Assembly (NCBI GenBank): GCA_020847175.1
Contig: JADLCM010000007.1
Coordinates: 1-64,000, forward strand
Length of the DNA stretch: 64,000 nt
Direction of reading: 5' to 3'
Origin: Phycisphaerales bacterium
GTDB lineage: Bacteria; Planctomycetota; Phycisphaerae; Phycisphaerales; UBA1924
Positions 24,680-33,160 of the stretch are shown in pieces. Under the pieces are notes generated by a model. It had not been told where the DNA came from and did no database searches. It worked only from the letters and a program-made list of their open reading frames with translations. Position numbers and translations under genes: made by a program. Every line of letters starts with the position of its first letter. Positions within the stretch are counted from its first letter, which is position 1.

Positions 24680-25543
24680 TCAGAATCGCATGGAGAGGCC
24701 AAAAAAAAGTCCCGCGGCCAATCCGTCGAACTCAAAATCCGTCCCGCCCTCGTCCGCCGTGATTCCCTGGCGGAGGAACCGATACCCAAGGATGATGCCC
24801 ACGTGGTCCAGCGGACGCCACTCTCCGGAAGCCTGGACTTCGAGCGAGGCGCCGGTGGTGTCGCCCAGAGGCACCCAGCCCGCGCTCACGCCGGCCCGAA
24901 CCGTGAATGCCCGCTGCAGCGTCAAGGCCCAGTCGACCCCCGCAAAGGGCTCGGCGATGAAGTTGGACGATTCCAGTTCGCCCCCATCGGCCCGAGTCTC
25001 CACATCCAGTTCACTGGCCCGCAGCCCGGCGTGGAGATGAACTGTGGATATCACGTTGAAACCCTGTCGCGCATCCGGGGCCGCCCCGTCGACCGCTCGC
25101 GGCCGGCCCCGATAGTTGTGAACCCTGTAGCGGACTGCCCCCTGGACCGACGACCAGTCGAGCGACGTGGTGACGGTCTCGCCCGCCGCGACAGAGAACT
25201 CGCCGAAATCGATCGGCCCGGGCGCCGGGGTGCTGCCCTCCTCGTCAAGCATGAACCCGGAGAAGGAGAAGCCCCAGTTGCCGCGCTCGGCGTGCACCTG
25301 CCCCATGGCGCGAAGGCCGGCGCTGTCAATGTTGAGGTCGCTGGTCTCGACTTCGCCCCCCCCCGCGAAGGTGATTCGTCCCCCCGGCGAGGCGTACCAC
25401 GCGATCGGCTCCAGCCGAAACACCCACGCCTCGGGCTCGCCGAGCGGCGCCGCAGCAGCCGCAGGGGGTTCGCCGGTGCAAGCTGCGCACGCCCCGGCCC
25501 ACGCCCCGCACATCACGCCGAACGAGACAACTCCGTGTCGCAT
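24680..25543 (-). CDS. Predicted outer-membrane beta-barrel protein
   Basis: A 287-residue exported protein. A signal peptide with a hydrophobic Val/Ala core and Cys-rich end (ACAACTGEPP) may be a lipoprotein or Sec type. The rest alternates polar and aromatic residues in short strands (WGFSFSGFML, VRYRVHNYRG, WALTLQRAFTVRAGVSAGWV, GIILGYRFLRQG) and ends in GLFFGLSMRF; a C-terminal Phe is the outer-membrane insertion signal. ATG 25543 follows GGAGGCGGC closely. The substrate or role cannot be told from sequence. Confidence 0.75.
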   Translation of the reverse strand: MRHGVVSFGVMCGAWAGACAACTGEPPAAAAAPLGEPEAWVFRLEPIAWYASPGGRITFAGGGEVETSDLNIDSAGLRAMGQVHAERGNWGFSFSGFMLDEEGSTPAPGPIDFGEFSVAAGETVTTSLDWSSVQGAVRYRVHNYRGRPRAVDGAAPDARQGFNVISTVHLHAGLRASELDVETRADGGELESSNFIAEPFAGVDWALTLQRAFTVRAGVSAGWVPLGDTTGASLEVQASGEWRPLDHVGIILGYRFLRQGITADEGGTDFEFDGLAAGLFFGLSMRF

Positions 25544-25567
25544 GCCGCCTCCACCGTGTGAACAGCG

Positions 25568-26050
25568 ATGAGCGTAGGGTTCCGGGCCATGGCGAAGCCA
25601 GCGGATCAACCGGAGGGCGTGCCGGACGGGGGCCTCGAGCTCGCGCCGGGCGTTCGCGTGCCGGAGAGCGCGGTTCGCTTCGCCTTCGTCGCGAGTTCCG
25701 GTCCCGGGGGCCAGAACGTGAACAAGCGGGCGACCAAGTGCGAACTCCGCATCGCGCTGGGGGACCTGCCGTTGTCGCCCGGCGCCCGCGCGCGGCTTTC
25801 CGGCGCTGCCGGCAGGCTGCTCAATGATATGGGCGAACTCATCATCGCCTGCGACGAGCACCGCTCGCAGGGTCGCAACCGGCAGGGGTGCCTGGATCGC
25901 CTGCGCACCCTCATCATCGAGGCGAAGAAGGTGCCGAAGGTGCGGAAGCCCACGGCGGTGCCGCGCTGGGCAAAGAAGGCCCGCCGCGATGACAAGCGCA
26001 GACGTGCAGATATCAAGCGGAAGCGGCAGGGCGAGGGCGACGATTCGTGA
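25568..26050 (+). CDS. arfB: ArfB-type peptidyl-tRNA hydrolase (RF-1 domain)
   Basis: A 160-residue ribosome-rescue hydrolase. The GGQ catalytic motif is in SSGPGGQNVNKRATKCELR (GGQ near residue 46-48), followed by the short RF-1 domain (IIACDEHRSQGRNRQGCLDRL) and a Lys/Arg-rich tail (KKARRDDKRRRADIKRKR) that in ArfB enters the empty mRNA channel of stalled ribosomes. It lacks the codon-recognition domain of RF1/RF2, as expected. ATG 25568 or 25589 (MAKPAD) could be used. The end overlaps tsaB by four bases (GTGA). Confidence 0.93.
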   Translation: MSVGFRAMAKPADQPEGVPDGGLELAPGVRVPESAVRFAFVASSGPGGQNVNKRATKCELRIALGDLPLSPGARARLSGAAGRLLNDMGELIIACDEHRSQGRNRQGCLDRLRTLIIEAKKVPKVRKPTAVPRWAKKARRDDKRRRADIKRKRQGEGDDS

Positions 26051-26772
26051 CAGCGCACAGCACCATCACGCTCGCCATCGAGACAAGCAACCCTTCCGGG
26101 TGTGGACTGGTGCCCGGGAGCGCTCCGGGCGTGGCCTTGGCGCGGGGCCGAACGATCATCGGCGTGGAGCCCATGAACCCACAGGCGCGGCATGACGATG
26201 ACCTCATGCCTGCGATCGACCGCCTGGCGCGACGGTGCAGGGTGATGCCGCGTGAGATCGGACGCATCGCCGTCTCCGTGGGGCCGGGCGGGTTCACGGG
26301 GCTGCGTGTCGCGGTCGTCACCGGCGCCATGCTGGCGCGGGTGAGCGGAGCTCGGTGCGTGCCCGTTCCCACGTCGCTGGTGCTGGCGCGGCGCTGGCCC
26401 GCCGAGGTTGCTCGTCCTGCGCGCATGGGCGTCGCGCTGTGCGCCAAGGGCGAGCGCGTGCATACGAGCATCGTCGAGACCGGCCCCCGCGGCGGCCCGC
26501 AGGTCACGGCGGTCGGCATGCTGGACGCCCCGGCGTGCGCGGCGCTCGGCGCCGCGGGCTGGATCGCCGATGCCCACCTTCCCCCACGGACCCGGGACAC
26601 CCTGCTCGAATCCGGAGCGACCATTCTGCCCCCCCGCTACGACCCCGCGGCGTGCGCCGAAGCCTCGTTTGACCTGCCGGACATCGCGCCCGAGGCACTG
26701 CGCCCGATCTACGCGCGCGAGCCGGAAGCCGTCACCTTGTGGAACGCCCGCCGCCGGGCGGAGGCCCCATGA
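26047..26772 (+). CDS. tsaB: tRNA threonylcarbamoyladenosine complex subunit TsaB
   Basis: A 241-residue ASKHA-fold protein. N-terminal LAIETSNPSG, the HDDDLMPAIDRL segment (usual H-S-x-x-L-x-P in TsaB) and IAVSVGPGGFTGLRVAVVTGAMLA match TsaB, the scaffold of the TsaD-TsaB-TsaE complex that makes t6A37 in tRNAs. A C-terminal PIYAREPEAVTLW fits the family end. The start is GTG 26047 in the GTGA overlap with arfB; it also overlaps the next gene by ATGA. The middle has an unusual insertion rich in Gly/Arg. tsaD and tsaE are not in this window. Confidence 0.9.
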   Translation: MTAHSTITLAIETSNPSGCGLVPGSAPGVALARGRTIIGVEPMNPQARHDDDLMPAIDRLARRCRVMPREIGRIAVSVGPGGFTGLRVAVVTGAMLARVSGARCVPVPTSLVLARRWPAEVARPARMGVALCAKGERVHTSIVETGPRGGPQVTAVGMLDAPACAALGAAGWIADAHLPPRTRDTLLESGATILPPRYDPAACAEASFDLPDIAPEALRPIYAREPEAVTLWNARRRAEAP

Positions 26773-27245
26773 GCATCGACCATCCGACAGTCGCCCGCTC
26801 CGGCACGCACCTCTGCCGCGTGCGCGTGCGCTATGCGGAGTGCGACCCGATGGGCGTGGCCCACCACTCAAGTTACATTCCCTGGCTGGAGATCGCCCGC
26901 ACCGAGCTGCTCCGGGGCGCGGGGCTCTCCTACGCCGCGATGGAGAAGGCGGGCGTGTTTCTGGTGGTCGCGGCCCTGGAGGCCCGGTACCGCGCCCCCG
27001 CGCGCTACGACGATGTGATCGAGATTGAAACGCGCCTGGGGCGCGCCACCGCCGCGCGCCTCGAGCATGAATACGAGCTGCGCCTTGTTGAACGCCTGGG
27101 GGCGCCCGCTGAGGGCCTGCTCATGCACGCGCGCACGACCCTGGCCTGCGTCGATGCGCACGGGCGGGTGCGCCCGATGCCCGACAACCTCGCTCGACCG
27201 GCCATGCCGGGCCGCGGCGACCCTGCGGCCCGCACCGATCAGTGA
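26769..27245 (+). CDS. YbgC/4-hydroxybenzoyl-CoA-type thioesterase
   Basis: A 158-residue hotdog-fold acyl-CoA thioesterase. The active-site segment VRYAECDPMGVAHHSSYIPWLEIARTELLR (Asp in CDPMG, about residue 26) is diagnostic, followed by MEKAGVFLVVAALEARYRAPARYDDVIEIETRLG. Members cleave short or aromatic acyl-CoAs. ATG 26769 overlaps the tsaB stop (ATGA). Its end overlaps the convergent phosphohexomutase gene by seven bases. Its placement behind tsaB looks like simple operon packing. Confidence 0.93.
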   Translation: MSIDHPTVARSGTHLCRVRVRYAECDPMGVAHHSSYIPWLEIARTELLRGAGLSYAAMEKAGVFLVVAALEARYRAPARYDDVIEIETRLGRATAARLEHEYELRLVERLGAPAEGLLMHARTTLACVDAHGRVRPMPDNLARPAMPGRGDPAARTDQ

Positions 27246-28651
27246 TCGACGCGCCGCCCCAGACGCGGGGCGAGCTCGGCAAGAACCTTGTCGAGCGTCT
27301 TCTGGTCCTTGGCCTCGGCGTTGAGACGCAGCAGCGGTTCCGTGTTGCTCTTGCGGATGTTGCACCACCACCCCGCCGACGAGAAGCAGTCGACGGTGAT
27401 GCCGTCGAGGTCATCGATCGAATCGGCCCGGTCGCCGTACTCGTCCTGCACGGCCTCCAGCGCGCCGTCCTTGTCCTCGATCTCGAAGTTGATCTCGCCT
27501 GACTGGCGATAGCGATTGACGCCCTTGACCAGGTCGCTCACCTTCTTGCCCGTCGATGAGACGACGCTCAGGATGCTGGCCATCGCGATGACGCCCGAGT
27601 CGGCGTTGAAGTTGTCGCGGAAGTAGAAGTGCCCGGAGAGCTCGCCCCCGAACACGCATGCGTGCTCGCTCATCTGCTGCTTCATGAAGACGTGCCCCAC
27701 GCGCGAGCGGATCGGCACGCCCCCCGCCGCCTTGATGTCTTCGGCCACGGCCTTGCTCGACCTGAGATCAAACACCACGGGCGAACCGGGCGAACGCGCG
27801 AGAAAGTGGCGGGCCAGCACCGCGGTGAGGTGGTCGCAGCCCACGATGTTCGCCTTCTCATCGACGACCATGCAGCGGTCGGCGTCGCCGTCGAAGCAGA
27901 GCCCGAAATCGGCCTTGTGCTTCACCACCGCCTCCCGCACCTGCGCCAGGTTGGCGGGCACCAGCGGGTTGGGCTCGTGCGCGAACTCCCCCTTCGTGTT
28001 GTCGAAGTTGATCTCCACGATCTCAAGCCCCGGCACCGCGGCGCCCTTCTTGCCGAAGATGCGCGGCACGCTCGTGCCCGCCATCGCGTTCGACGCATCC
28101 ACCACGACCTTGAGTTTGCGGTTGCCCATCCGCAGAAAGCCCCGGACATGCTCGACGTAGTCGCCCCACAGGTCGCGCGGCTCGTGGCGCCCGCCCGCCG
28201 GCGTGGTCGTCGCCCGCTCGGCCATCGCGGCGTACTTGCGGATGTCGGCAAGACCCGTCGGCTCACCCACGGGCTTGGCCCTGCGCTTCGAGACTTTGAA
28301 GCCGTTGTAGTTGGGCGGATTGTGGCTCGCGGTCACCATGACTCCGCCCGCGCAGTCCAGGTGATTGATCGCGAAATAGACCATCGGGGTGTCGCACATC
28401 CCGATGTCGATGACTCCCCCGCCGTGCGCGTTGATGCCCGCGATCAGCTCCTTGCTCAGGGTGGGGCTGCTGCGGCGCATGTCGCGCCCGACCACGATGT
28501 TCTTCATCATCGGGCTCGTCTCACCCGCTCCCGCGGCATCGTGGAGCAGGAACTTGCTCGCGCCGAATCCGATCTGCCAGGCCATGGCATCGGTGAGAAG
28601 GTCGGGGTAAGTCCCGCGGACGTCGTACGCCTTGAAGATGCGACCGAGCAT
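27239..28651 (-). CDS. Phosphomannomutase/phosphoglucomutase
   Basis: A 470-residue alpha-D-phosphohexomutase, interconverting hexose 6- and 1-phosphates for polysaccharide synthesis. The catalytic phosphoserine loop is VMVTASHNPPNYNGFK (Ser109), the metal loop is CFDGDADRCMVVD, the sugar-binding loop is GGELSGHFYF, and the phosphate-binding C-terminal stretch is CNIRKSNTEPLLRLNAEA. N-terminal MLGRIFKAYDVRGTYPD is typical of the ManB/AlgC type. ATG 28651 with GGAGG four bases upstream is the start. No sugar-nucleotide gene is adjacent. Confidence 0.95.
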   Translation of the reverse strand: MLGRIFKAYDVRGTYPDLLTDAMAWQIGFGASKFLLHDAAGAGETSPMMKNIVVGRDMRRSSPTLSKELIAGINAHGGGVIDIGMCDTPMVYFAINHLDCAGGVMVTASHNPPNYNGFKVSKRRAKPVGEPTGLADIRKYAAMAERATTTPAGGRHEPRDLWGDYVEHVRGFLRMGNRKLKVVVDASNAMAGTSVPRIFGKKGAAVPGLEIVEINFDNTKGEFAHEPNPLVPANLAQVREAVVKHKADFGLCFDGDADRCMVVDEKANIVGCDHLTAVLARHFLARSPGSPVVFDLRSSKAVAEDIKAAGGVPIRSRVGHVFMKQQMSEHACVFGGELSGHFYFRDNFNADSGVIAMASILSVVSSTGKKVSDLVKGVNRYRQSGEINFEIEDKDGALEAVQDEYGDRADSIDDLDGITVDCFSSAGWWCNIRKSNTEPLLRLNAEAKDQKTLDKVLAELAPRLGRRVDH

Positions 28652-28735
28652 GGAGCCTCCCACACGCACACCCCGGGGGGCGGCCCCGCGACGCAGGGCG
28701 GCCAAGGGTATGCGAAAGGCCCGCGTGGGTCGGTG

Positions 28736-28765
28736 ATTTTAGGAAGATTTTTGGCGTATGCTCGA
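28736..28765 (-). promoter_or_regulatory. Possible promoter upstream of the phosphohexomutase
   Basis: An AT-rich island in GC-rich DNA. On the minus strand TAAAAT (28736-28741) resembles a -10 box, about 85 bases before the start codon. No convincing -35 is seen at the right distance. Confidence 0.35.
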
Positions 28766-28935
28766 CGCGCAAGACCACCCGGGCGGGTGCCGGAAACGAT
28801 CGCCGGCAGGCGTGGTGTCGGGCGTGGCCCGGGATCTCCGGATGGGCGTCCCTTGGCGCGGCTCAGGCACCGCGCGCCCGCCTCGCCCGGACGCAGCTGC
28901 CGTGCTCGGTGCATCACCCGGCCCGCGTGTCGGCG

Positions 28936-29769
28936 CTACGAAGTCCGCGCCGCCTCGTAGAACCACGGTCCCTGAACCACTTCCACACGGTCGGCACGCG
29001 CGCCATGAACTCTGAAGGACACCCGCACGCCGGGCGCTCCGACCGGGTGGAACTGATGCTCGCCGGTGCGGAGCAGCGTCCGGCCCGCTGCGCCGGGGAC
29101 ATCCGCTGTGATCGTGAGCCCGAAGCGCGTTGTCGTCAGCGCCACCCCGGGCGCGGCGCTGCGGGGTCGGAAGGTGCCCACATACGGCGCAGCCTCCTCC
29201 TCGGTGAGCGCCGCCGGCGCCGGACCTGCGGCCGCGGCGAGCGTGCTCACATAGGCGATGGTCGCTTCGTGGCCGCCCGCCTGCGCGTGGGCCAGCAGCG
29301 AGATGCCGTGAGGCCCGCGCAGCGCCGCCAGCGCCGGGCGAGCGTCGATGAGGGCCCGGAGTGATGCGGTCTCTCCGAGCATGGCCATGCAGAAGAGGTC
29401 GGGGCGCGCCCCGTGCTCGATCAGGAGCTCGGCGATTTCGCGGCGACCGACATGCGAGGCCGCACCGAGGGCCGACTCCCAGTCTCCGAATCCCCAATCA
29501 ACGGCCGATTTGGCAAGTTCTGGGTGTTGGCCCAGAAGTTCGCGCACGCGGGCGATGTTCCCGTGCGATGCGCCCACGAACTCGCGGACCACCTCCGGCG
29601 ACTGCCACGGAAAGGCCGGCCAACCCTCCGGATGCTGGTCCGCGGCGGTGATCTCGGGCGGTCCCGGCGTTCCTGCACTCGTCGCAACGACCGACACGCC
29701 GACCCCGAGCGCGACGAGCAGCACATCCCGCCGGCTCTGGGCCTCAATCGTTCGGGTGTACCTCGTCAT
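28936..29769 (-). CDS. Exported ankyrin-repeat protein
   Basis: A 277-residue protein. The N-terminus has SRRDVLLVALGVGVSVVATSAG, resembling a Tat or Sec signal peptide (double Arg before a hydrophobic core, about residues 12-33). Three degenerate ankyrin repeats follow (about 68-190: GNIARVRELLGQHPELA, SALGAASHVGRREIAELLIEHGARPD, and GETASLRALIDARPALA). A C-terminal beta-rich domain begins with APYVGTFRP and resembles small lipid- or substrate-binding modules appended to hydrolases. Ankyrin repeats bind partner proteins, which are unknown here. Upstream, the region to 29914 is a 145-base gap. Confidence 0.85.
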   Translation of the reverse strand: MTRYTRTIEAQSRRDVLLVALGVGVSVVATSAGTPGPPEITAADQHPEGWPAFPWQSPEVVREFVGASHGNIARVRELLGQHPELAKSAVDWGFGDWESALGAASHVGRREIAELLIEHGARPDLFCMAMLGETASLRALIDARPALAALRGPHGISLLAHAQAGGHEATIAYVSTLAAAAGPAPAALTEEEAAPYVGTFRPRSAAPGVALTTTRFGLTITADVPGAAGRTLLRTGEHQFHPVGAPGVRVSFRVHGARADRVEVVQGPWFYEAARTS

Positions 29770-29914
29770 GCGCGAGAATACCGGAACCCGCGCGCCAGGT
29801 TTCGTTGGCGCACGGGGCCGGCCTCACCCCGGGGTGGCACGTTGCTCAGGGCTCGGCGAAGCGCGCGGACCATCCGAACGGGATGGGCGCCGGCCCGACC
29901 TGCCCGGGCTCGTC

Positions 29915-31546
29915 CTAACGCTGGTAGGGCGTGAGCACCACGGTGAGCTCCAGGTGCTCCTTGCGCCGGCGCACCCCGATCGTCACCTGCGCCCCGGGGG
30001 CATACTCCCCCATCACCCGAATGAACTCGTTGATGTCCCGCGTGGGGCGTCCATCGACGCTCGTGATCACATCGTTCACCTTCAGCCCGGCGCGGCGTGC
30101 CTGGGCCGCCCGAATCGCCAGCACAACCGGCCCCTCGCCTCGGCCCGGGTCCACTTCGCACCCGAGGCTGGCCGAGAGACCCCTGATCGTGCCGTCGGCG
30201 CGCGCCTCCGCGACCTCGGGCAGCCCACGCAGCCAGGCACGAAAGTCAGAGTGCACTTCGGCGATCGGCGCGCCAAGGACCCGCTCGAAGGCCGCCGACC
30301 CGAACGGGTCTTCCTGGTAGGTTGCGTCGAATGCCTGATACCACTCCCGCAACTTTCCTTTCTGGTAGAGAAAGAGAAACAGCGCCCGGGCCTCGGCGTA
30401 CTTCGCGAGCGGGTTCTCGGTGGCGAACGTCTCGCGCGGCGTGCGCACGAACTCGTCGATCGGTTCGAGCGCACCCGTCAGTTCCATACGCTTGGCGAGG
30501 TTCGTCCGCCATGACGGCGTGATGCGGAGCGCGCCGTCCGCCTCGAGGTCGTAATCCTCCACCAGGCTGCACAGCCCTTCCTGCACCCAGGCGGGGTGCA
30601 TGCGCCCGAGTCGCGCGTTGCTCCGCCAGTGAAGCGCATGAAAGAACTCGTGCCGGAAGGTGCCGCCGAGGTCCATGGCCACGAGTTCCTTGCGGTCGTG
30701 GTTGTACGCCCCGCCGAGGCGATGCGAGTCGCCCGAGATCGACTCCGGGCCGTAGTTGACGAGGGCCCAGCGCTGGAAGTCCTTGGTATTGGGCAGAATC
30801 ACGAAGGCCCAGGGGTCCTCCTCGCTCATGGGCGGATCGCGAAGGTCGATAAAGACCTCGTCGAGGGCCCACCGGGCCAGCCGGCGCGTCTCGTCGCGCA
30901 CCGCGTTCATGGTCTCCTGGTCGTAGCCGATCGCGAACGAAAGCCGCAGTTCATCATCCTGCTCGTAGAGGTACCGGGGGCCGTACTTGGCGCGGATGCC
31001 CTCGAGGCGCGCTGACGCGTTCGCCGCCACGATGGCCTGCCAGCTCCGCAGCACCGACTCAAAGAAGGGCGTGCCGCGCAGGATGGACAGGTTGGGGTCG
31101 CTCAGCAGCGTCTGCTGATCGATGAACCCGCACTCGATGGCCCGCTTGAGCAGTTCCTCGGCCTGCGCCGCATCGCCCAGCATCGCCCGCGTGCAGGCGA
31201 GGTTATAGAGCGGGATGTAGTTGCGAGGCTCGAGTTCGAGTTGGCGCCGAAAGAGCCCCTCCGCCGCGTCGTAGTCCCCGACATTGAACGCCGCCATCGC
31301 CCGGCGCTGGTACTCCCCGGCCTCGCGCCGCCTTTCGACCGCCTGCTTGAGATCCCGCACGTTCTCCGGCGCATCGTCGGGGAGCGGCAGCGGGTGCACC
31401 GGGGGCTCCGGCGTATCAAGCGGATCGGTGCCGAGCTGGGCACCGGCGCGCGGCGCGCACGCCATCACGAGCCCGGCCGACAGGGCGCACGCGGCGCGCC
31501 CAACACTGCCTCGTCTCCATGTCCGCATGGCCTTGGCCGCCCTCAC
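29915..31546 (-). CDS. Secreted TPR / HExxH metallopeptidase-like / PDZ protein
   Basis: A 543-residue exported protein. A signal peptide (RRGSVGRAACALSAGLVMACAPRAGA, cut near 36, with Cys residues that might be lipidated) precedes TPR-like helices (about 70-145; AMAAFNVGDYDAAEGLFRRQLELEP). The middle domain resembles DUF1570-type peptidases with the zinc motif HEFFH (His299, Glu300, His303) and a downstream glutamate (WVQEGL, Glu323). A PDZ-like domain ends the protein (VLAIRAAQARRAGLKVNDVITSVDGRPT). GTG 31546 is chosen because GGAGG lies seven bases upstream; ATG 31528 is weaker. Substrate is unknown. The HExxH glutamate suggests it is active. Confidence 0.85.
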   Translation of the reverse strand: MRAAKAMRTWRRGSVGRAACALSAGLVMACAPRAGAQLGTDPLDTPEPPVHPLPLPDDAPENVRDLKQAVERRREAGEYQRRAMAAFNVGDYDAAEGLFRRQLELEPRNYIPLYNLACTRAMLGDAAQAEELLKRAIECGFIDQQTLLSDPNLSILRGTPFFESVLRSWQAIVAANASARLEGIRAKYGPRYLYEQDDELRLSFAIGYDQETMNAVRDETRRLARWALDEVFIDLRDPPMSEEDPWAFVILPNTKDFQRWALVNYGPESISGDSHRLGGAYNHDRKELVAMDLGGTFRHEFFHALHWRSNARLGRMHPAWVQEGLCSLVEDYDLEADGALRITPSWRTNLAKRMELTGALEPIDEFVRTPRETFATENPLAKYAEARALFLFLYQKGKLREWYQAFDATYQEDPFGSAAFERVLGAPIAEVHSDFRAWLRGLPEVAEARADGTIRGLSASLGCEVDPGRGEGPVVLAIRAAQARRAGLKVNDVITSVDGRPTRDINEFIRVMGEYAPGAQVTIGVRRRKEHLELTVVLTPYQR

Positions 31547-31640
31547 ACGAGACCCTCCGCAATGAGCGTACCGGACCCCGGGATGGGACGCACGAAGCGA
31601 GCCCGCGTTTCGGTCGGCGGCGTTCATACACTCGCGTCCC

Positions 31641-33050
31641 ATGATCGACCTCAAGGCACTCCGCGACGATCCCGCCCGATTCCGCGATGGCTGCGCCCGC
31701 AAGGGCGTCGCCGTGGACCTCGACCGGGTTCTGGCCCTCGATGCCCAGAAGCGCCAGCACCAGACCCGGGCACAGGAGTTGAAGGCGGAACAGAACCGCG
31801 TCGCGAAGGAGTCCGGGCCCCAGATCGGCAGGCTTCAAGGCCAGCTCAAGTCTGCCCAGGGCCCGGAGCGCGACCGGCTCGCGGCGGAGATCGATGCGCT
31901 CAAGGCCCGCCCCGCCGCGCTCAAGGCCGAGATCTCGGACCTTGAAACCCGCGTCAACGCGATCGAGCCAGAACTGGCTGCGCTGCTGCTCACGGTCCCC
32001 CAGCCCCCCGACCAAGACGTGCCGGTGGGCAAGGGCAGCGAAGACAACATCGAAATCCGGCGCTGGAACCCTCCGGGGTTCGACTCTAGAGCGGGCTTCG
32101 CGGCCTCGCGCGGGTTCAACCCCAAGACTCACCTGGACCTCGTCCGCGACCTCGGGCTGGCCGACTTTGAGCGCGGGGTCAAGATCGGCGGCACGCGGCA
32201 CTACGTGCTCACCGGGGACGGCGCTCGTCTCCAGCACGCCATCCTCCGATACGCGCACGACTTCATGGTCGATCGCCACGGGTTCACACCATTGACCGTC
32301 CCCGTTCTCGTCCGCGAAGAGATGATGGTGGGCACCGGGTTCTTTCCGGCGGGGCGCGAGCAGGCGTACCACATCGAAGAGGTACGCCGCGGGGGCGGGT
32401 ACGACGTCTTCCTGACCGGCACGGGCGAAGTCAGCCTCATGGGGTTCCACCAGGACGAGATTCTCGATGAGGCCGCGCTCCCGCTCAAGTACGTCACCGT
32501 GAGCACGTGCTTCCGGCGCGAGGCGGGCGCGGCAGGCAAGGACACGGCGGGCCTCTACCGCATCCACCAGTTCGAGAAGGTGGAGCAGGTTGTCATCTGC
32601 CGCGCCGACGAGGCCGAGAGCCGCGCCTGGCATGCGCGCATGATCGGGTTCGTCGAAGAACTGCTGCAGAGCCTCGGGCTGCCGTATCGCCTGCTCCAGT
32701 GCTGCACGGGCGACCTCGGCGTCAAGAACGCGGACATGGTGGACATCGAGTGCTTCATGCCGGGCCGGGGCGAGCCCGGCCCCGACGGTCGACCCCGAGG
32801 CGCCTACGGCGAGACGCACAGCGCCAGCCGCCTGTATGACTACCAGTGCCGACGCCTCAACATGCGCTACCGCCCGGGTGGCGCGGGCGGGCAGGGCCCC
32901 ACCGTGGTCTGCCACTCACTCAACAACACCGTGGCCGCGAGCCCGCGCATCCTCATCCCGCTCCTTGAGATCCATCAGAACGCCGACGGGAGCGTGTCGA
33001 TCCCCGGTCCCCTTCGCCCCTTCATGGGCGGGCGCGAGCGGCTCGGCTGA
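31641..33050 (+). CDS. serS: Serine--tRNA ligase
   Basis: A 469-residue class II synthetase charging tRNA-Ser. The N-terminal coiled-coil tRNA-binding arm covers about residues 30-115 (LDAQKRQHQTRAQELKAEQN, EIDALKARPAALKAEISDLE). The core has motif 2 FRREAGAAGKDTAGLYRIHQFEKVEQ with TSLYRIHQF-type sequence, EIECFMPG-like DIECFMPG, and a motif 3 variant SLNNTVAASPRILIPLLEIHQ with the conserved Arg. The usual SSCSNxxDFQARR reads HSASRLYDYQCRR. All expected blocks are in place. ATG 31641 is the natural start. It is divergent from the metallopeptidase gene across 94 bases. Confidence 0.96.
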   Translation: MIDLKALRDDPARFRDGCARKGVAVDLDRVLALDAQKRQHQTRAQELKAEQNRVAKESGPQIGRLQGQLKSAQGPERDRLAAEIDALKARPAALKAEISDLETRVNAIEPELAALLLTVPQPPDQDVPVGKGSEDNIEIRRWNPPGFDSRAGFAASRGFNPKTHLDLVRDLGLADFERGVKIGGTRHYVLTGDGARLQHAILRYAHDFMVDRHGFTPLTVPVLVREEMMVGTGFFPAGREQAYHIEEVRRGGGYDVFLTGTGEVSLMGFHQDEILDEAALPLKYVTVSTCFRREAGAAGKDTAGLYRIHQFEKVEQVVICRADEAESRAWHARMIGFVEELLQSLGLPYRLLQCCTGDLGVKNADMVDIECFMPGRGEPGPDGRPRGAYGETHSASRLYDYQCRRLNMRYRPGGAGGQGPTVVCHSLNNTVAASPRILIPLLEIHQNADGSVSIPGPLRPFMGGRERLG

Positions 33051-33104
33051 CCCGGACTCGAGACGTCGCGCCCGGCACGGTTTTCTCCGGCGTCATCGCG
33101 CCAC

Positions 33105-33133
33105 AAAAACGGGGCGGACCAGGGTCCGCCCCG
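33105..33133 (-). terminator. Intrinsic terminator of the giant S8 protease gene
   Basis: CGGGGCGGAC (33110-33119) and GTCCGCCCCG (33124-33133) make a perfect 10-bp stem with a 4-base loop. On the minus strand a run of five T follows (A-run at 33105-33109). It sits 28 bases after the stop of the S8 gene, the clearest terminator in the window. Confidence 0.8.
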
Positions 33134-33160
33134 CGAAGACCGGCGTTCAAGAGGCGGCGA

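Noticed and set aside
28739..29497. 252-residue leftward frame overlapping the ankyrin gene
   Set aside because: Arg/Gly-rich frame in another phase of the same strand; the ankyrin frame has recognisable repeats and signal peptide.
31641..33050. Altered SerRS motif (HSASRLYDYQCRR in place of SSCSN...QARR)
   Set aside because: Although unlike E. coli, the Arg and surrounding blocks are kept and similar variants occur in other bacterial lineages; I do not treat it as evidence of a defect.
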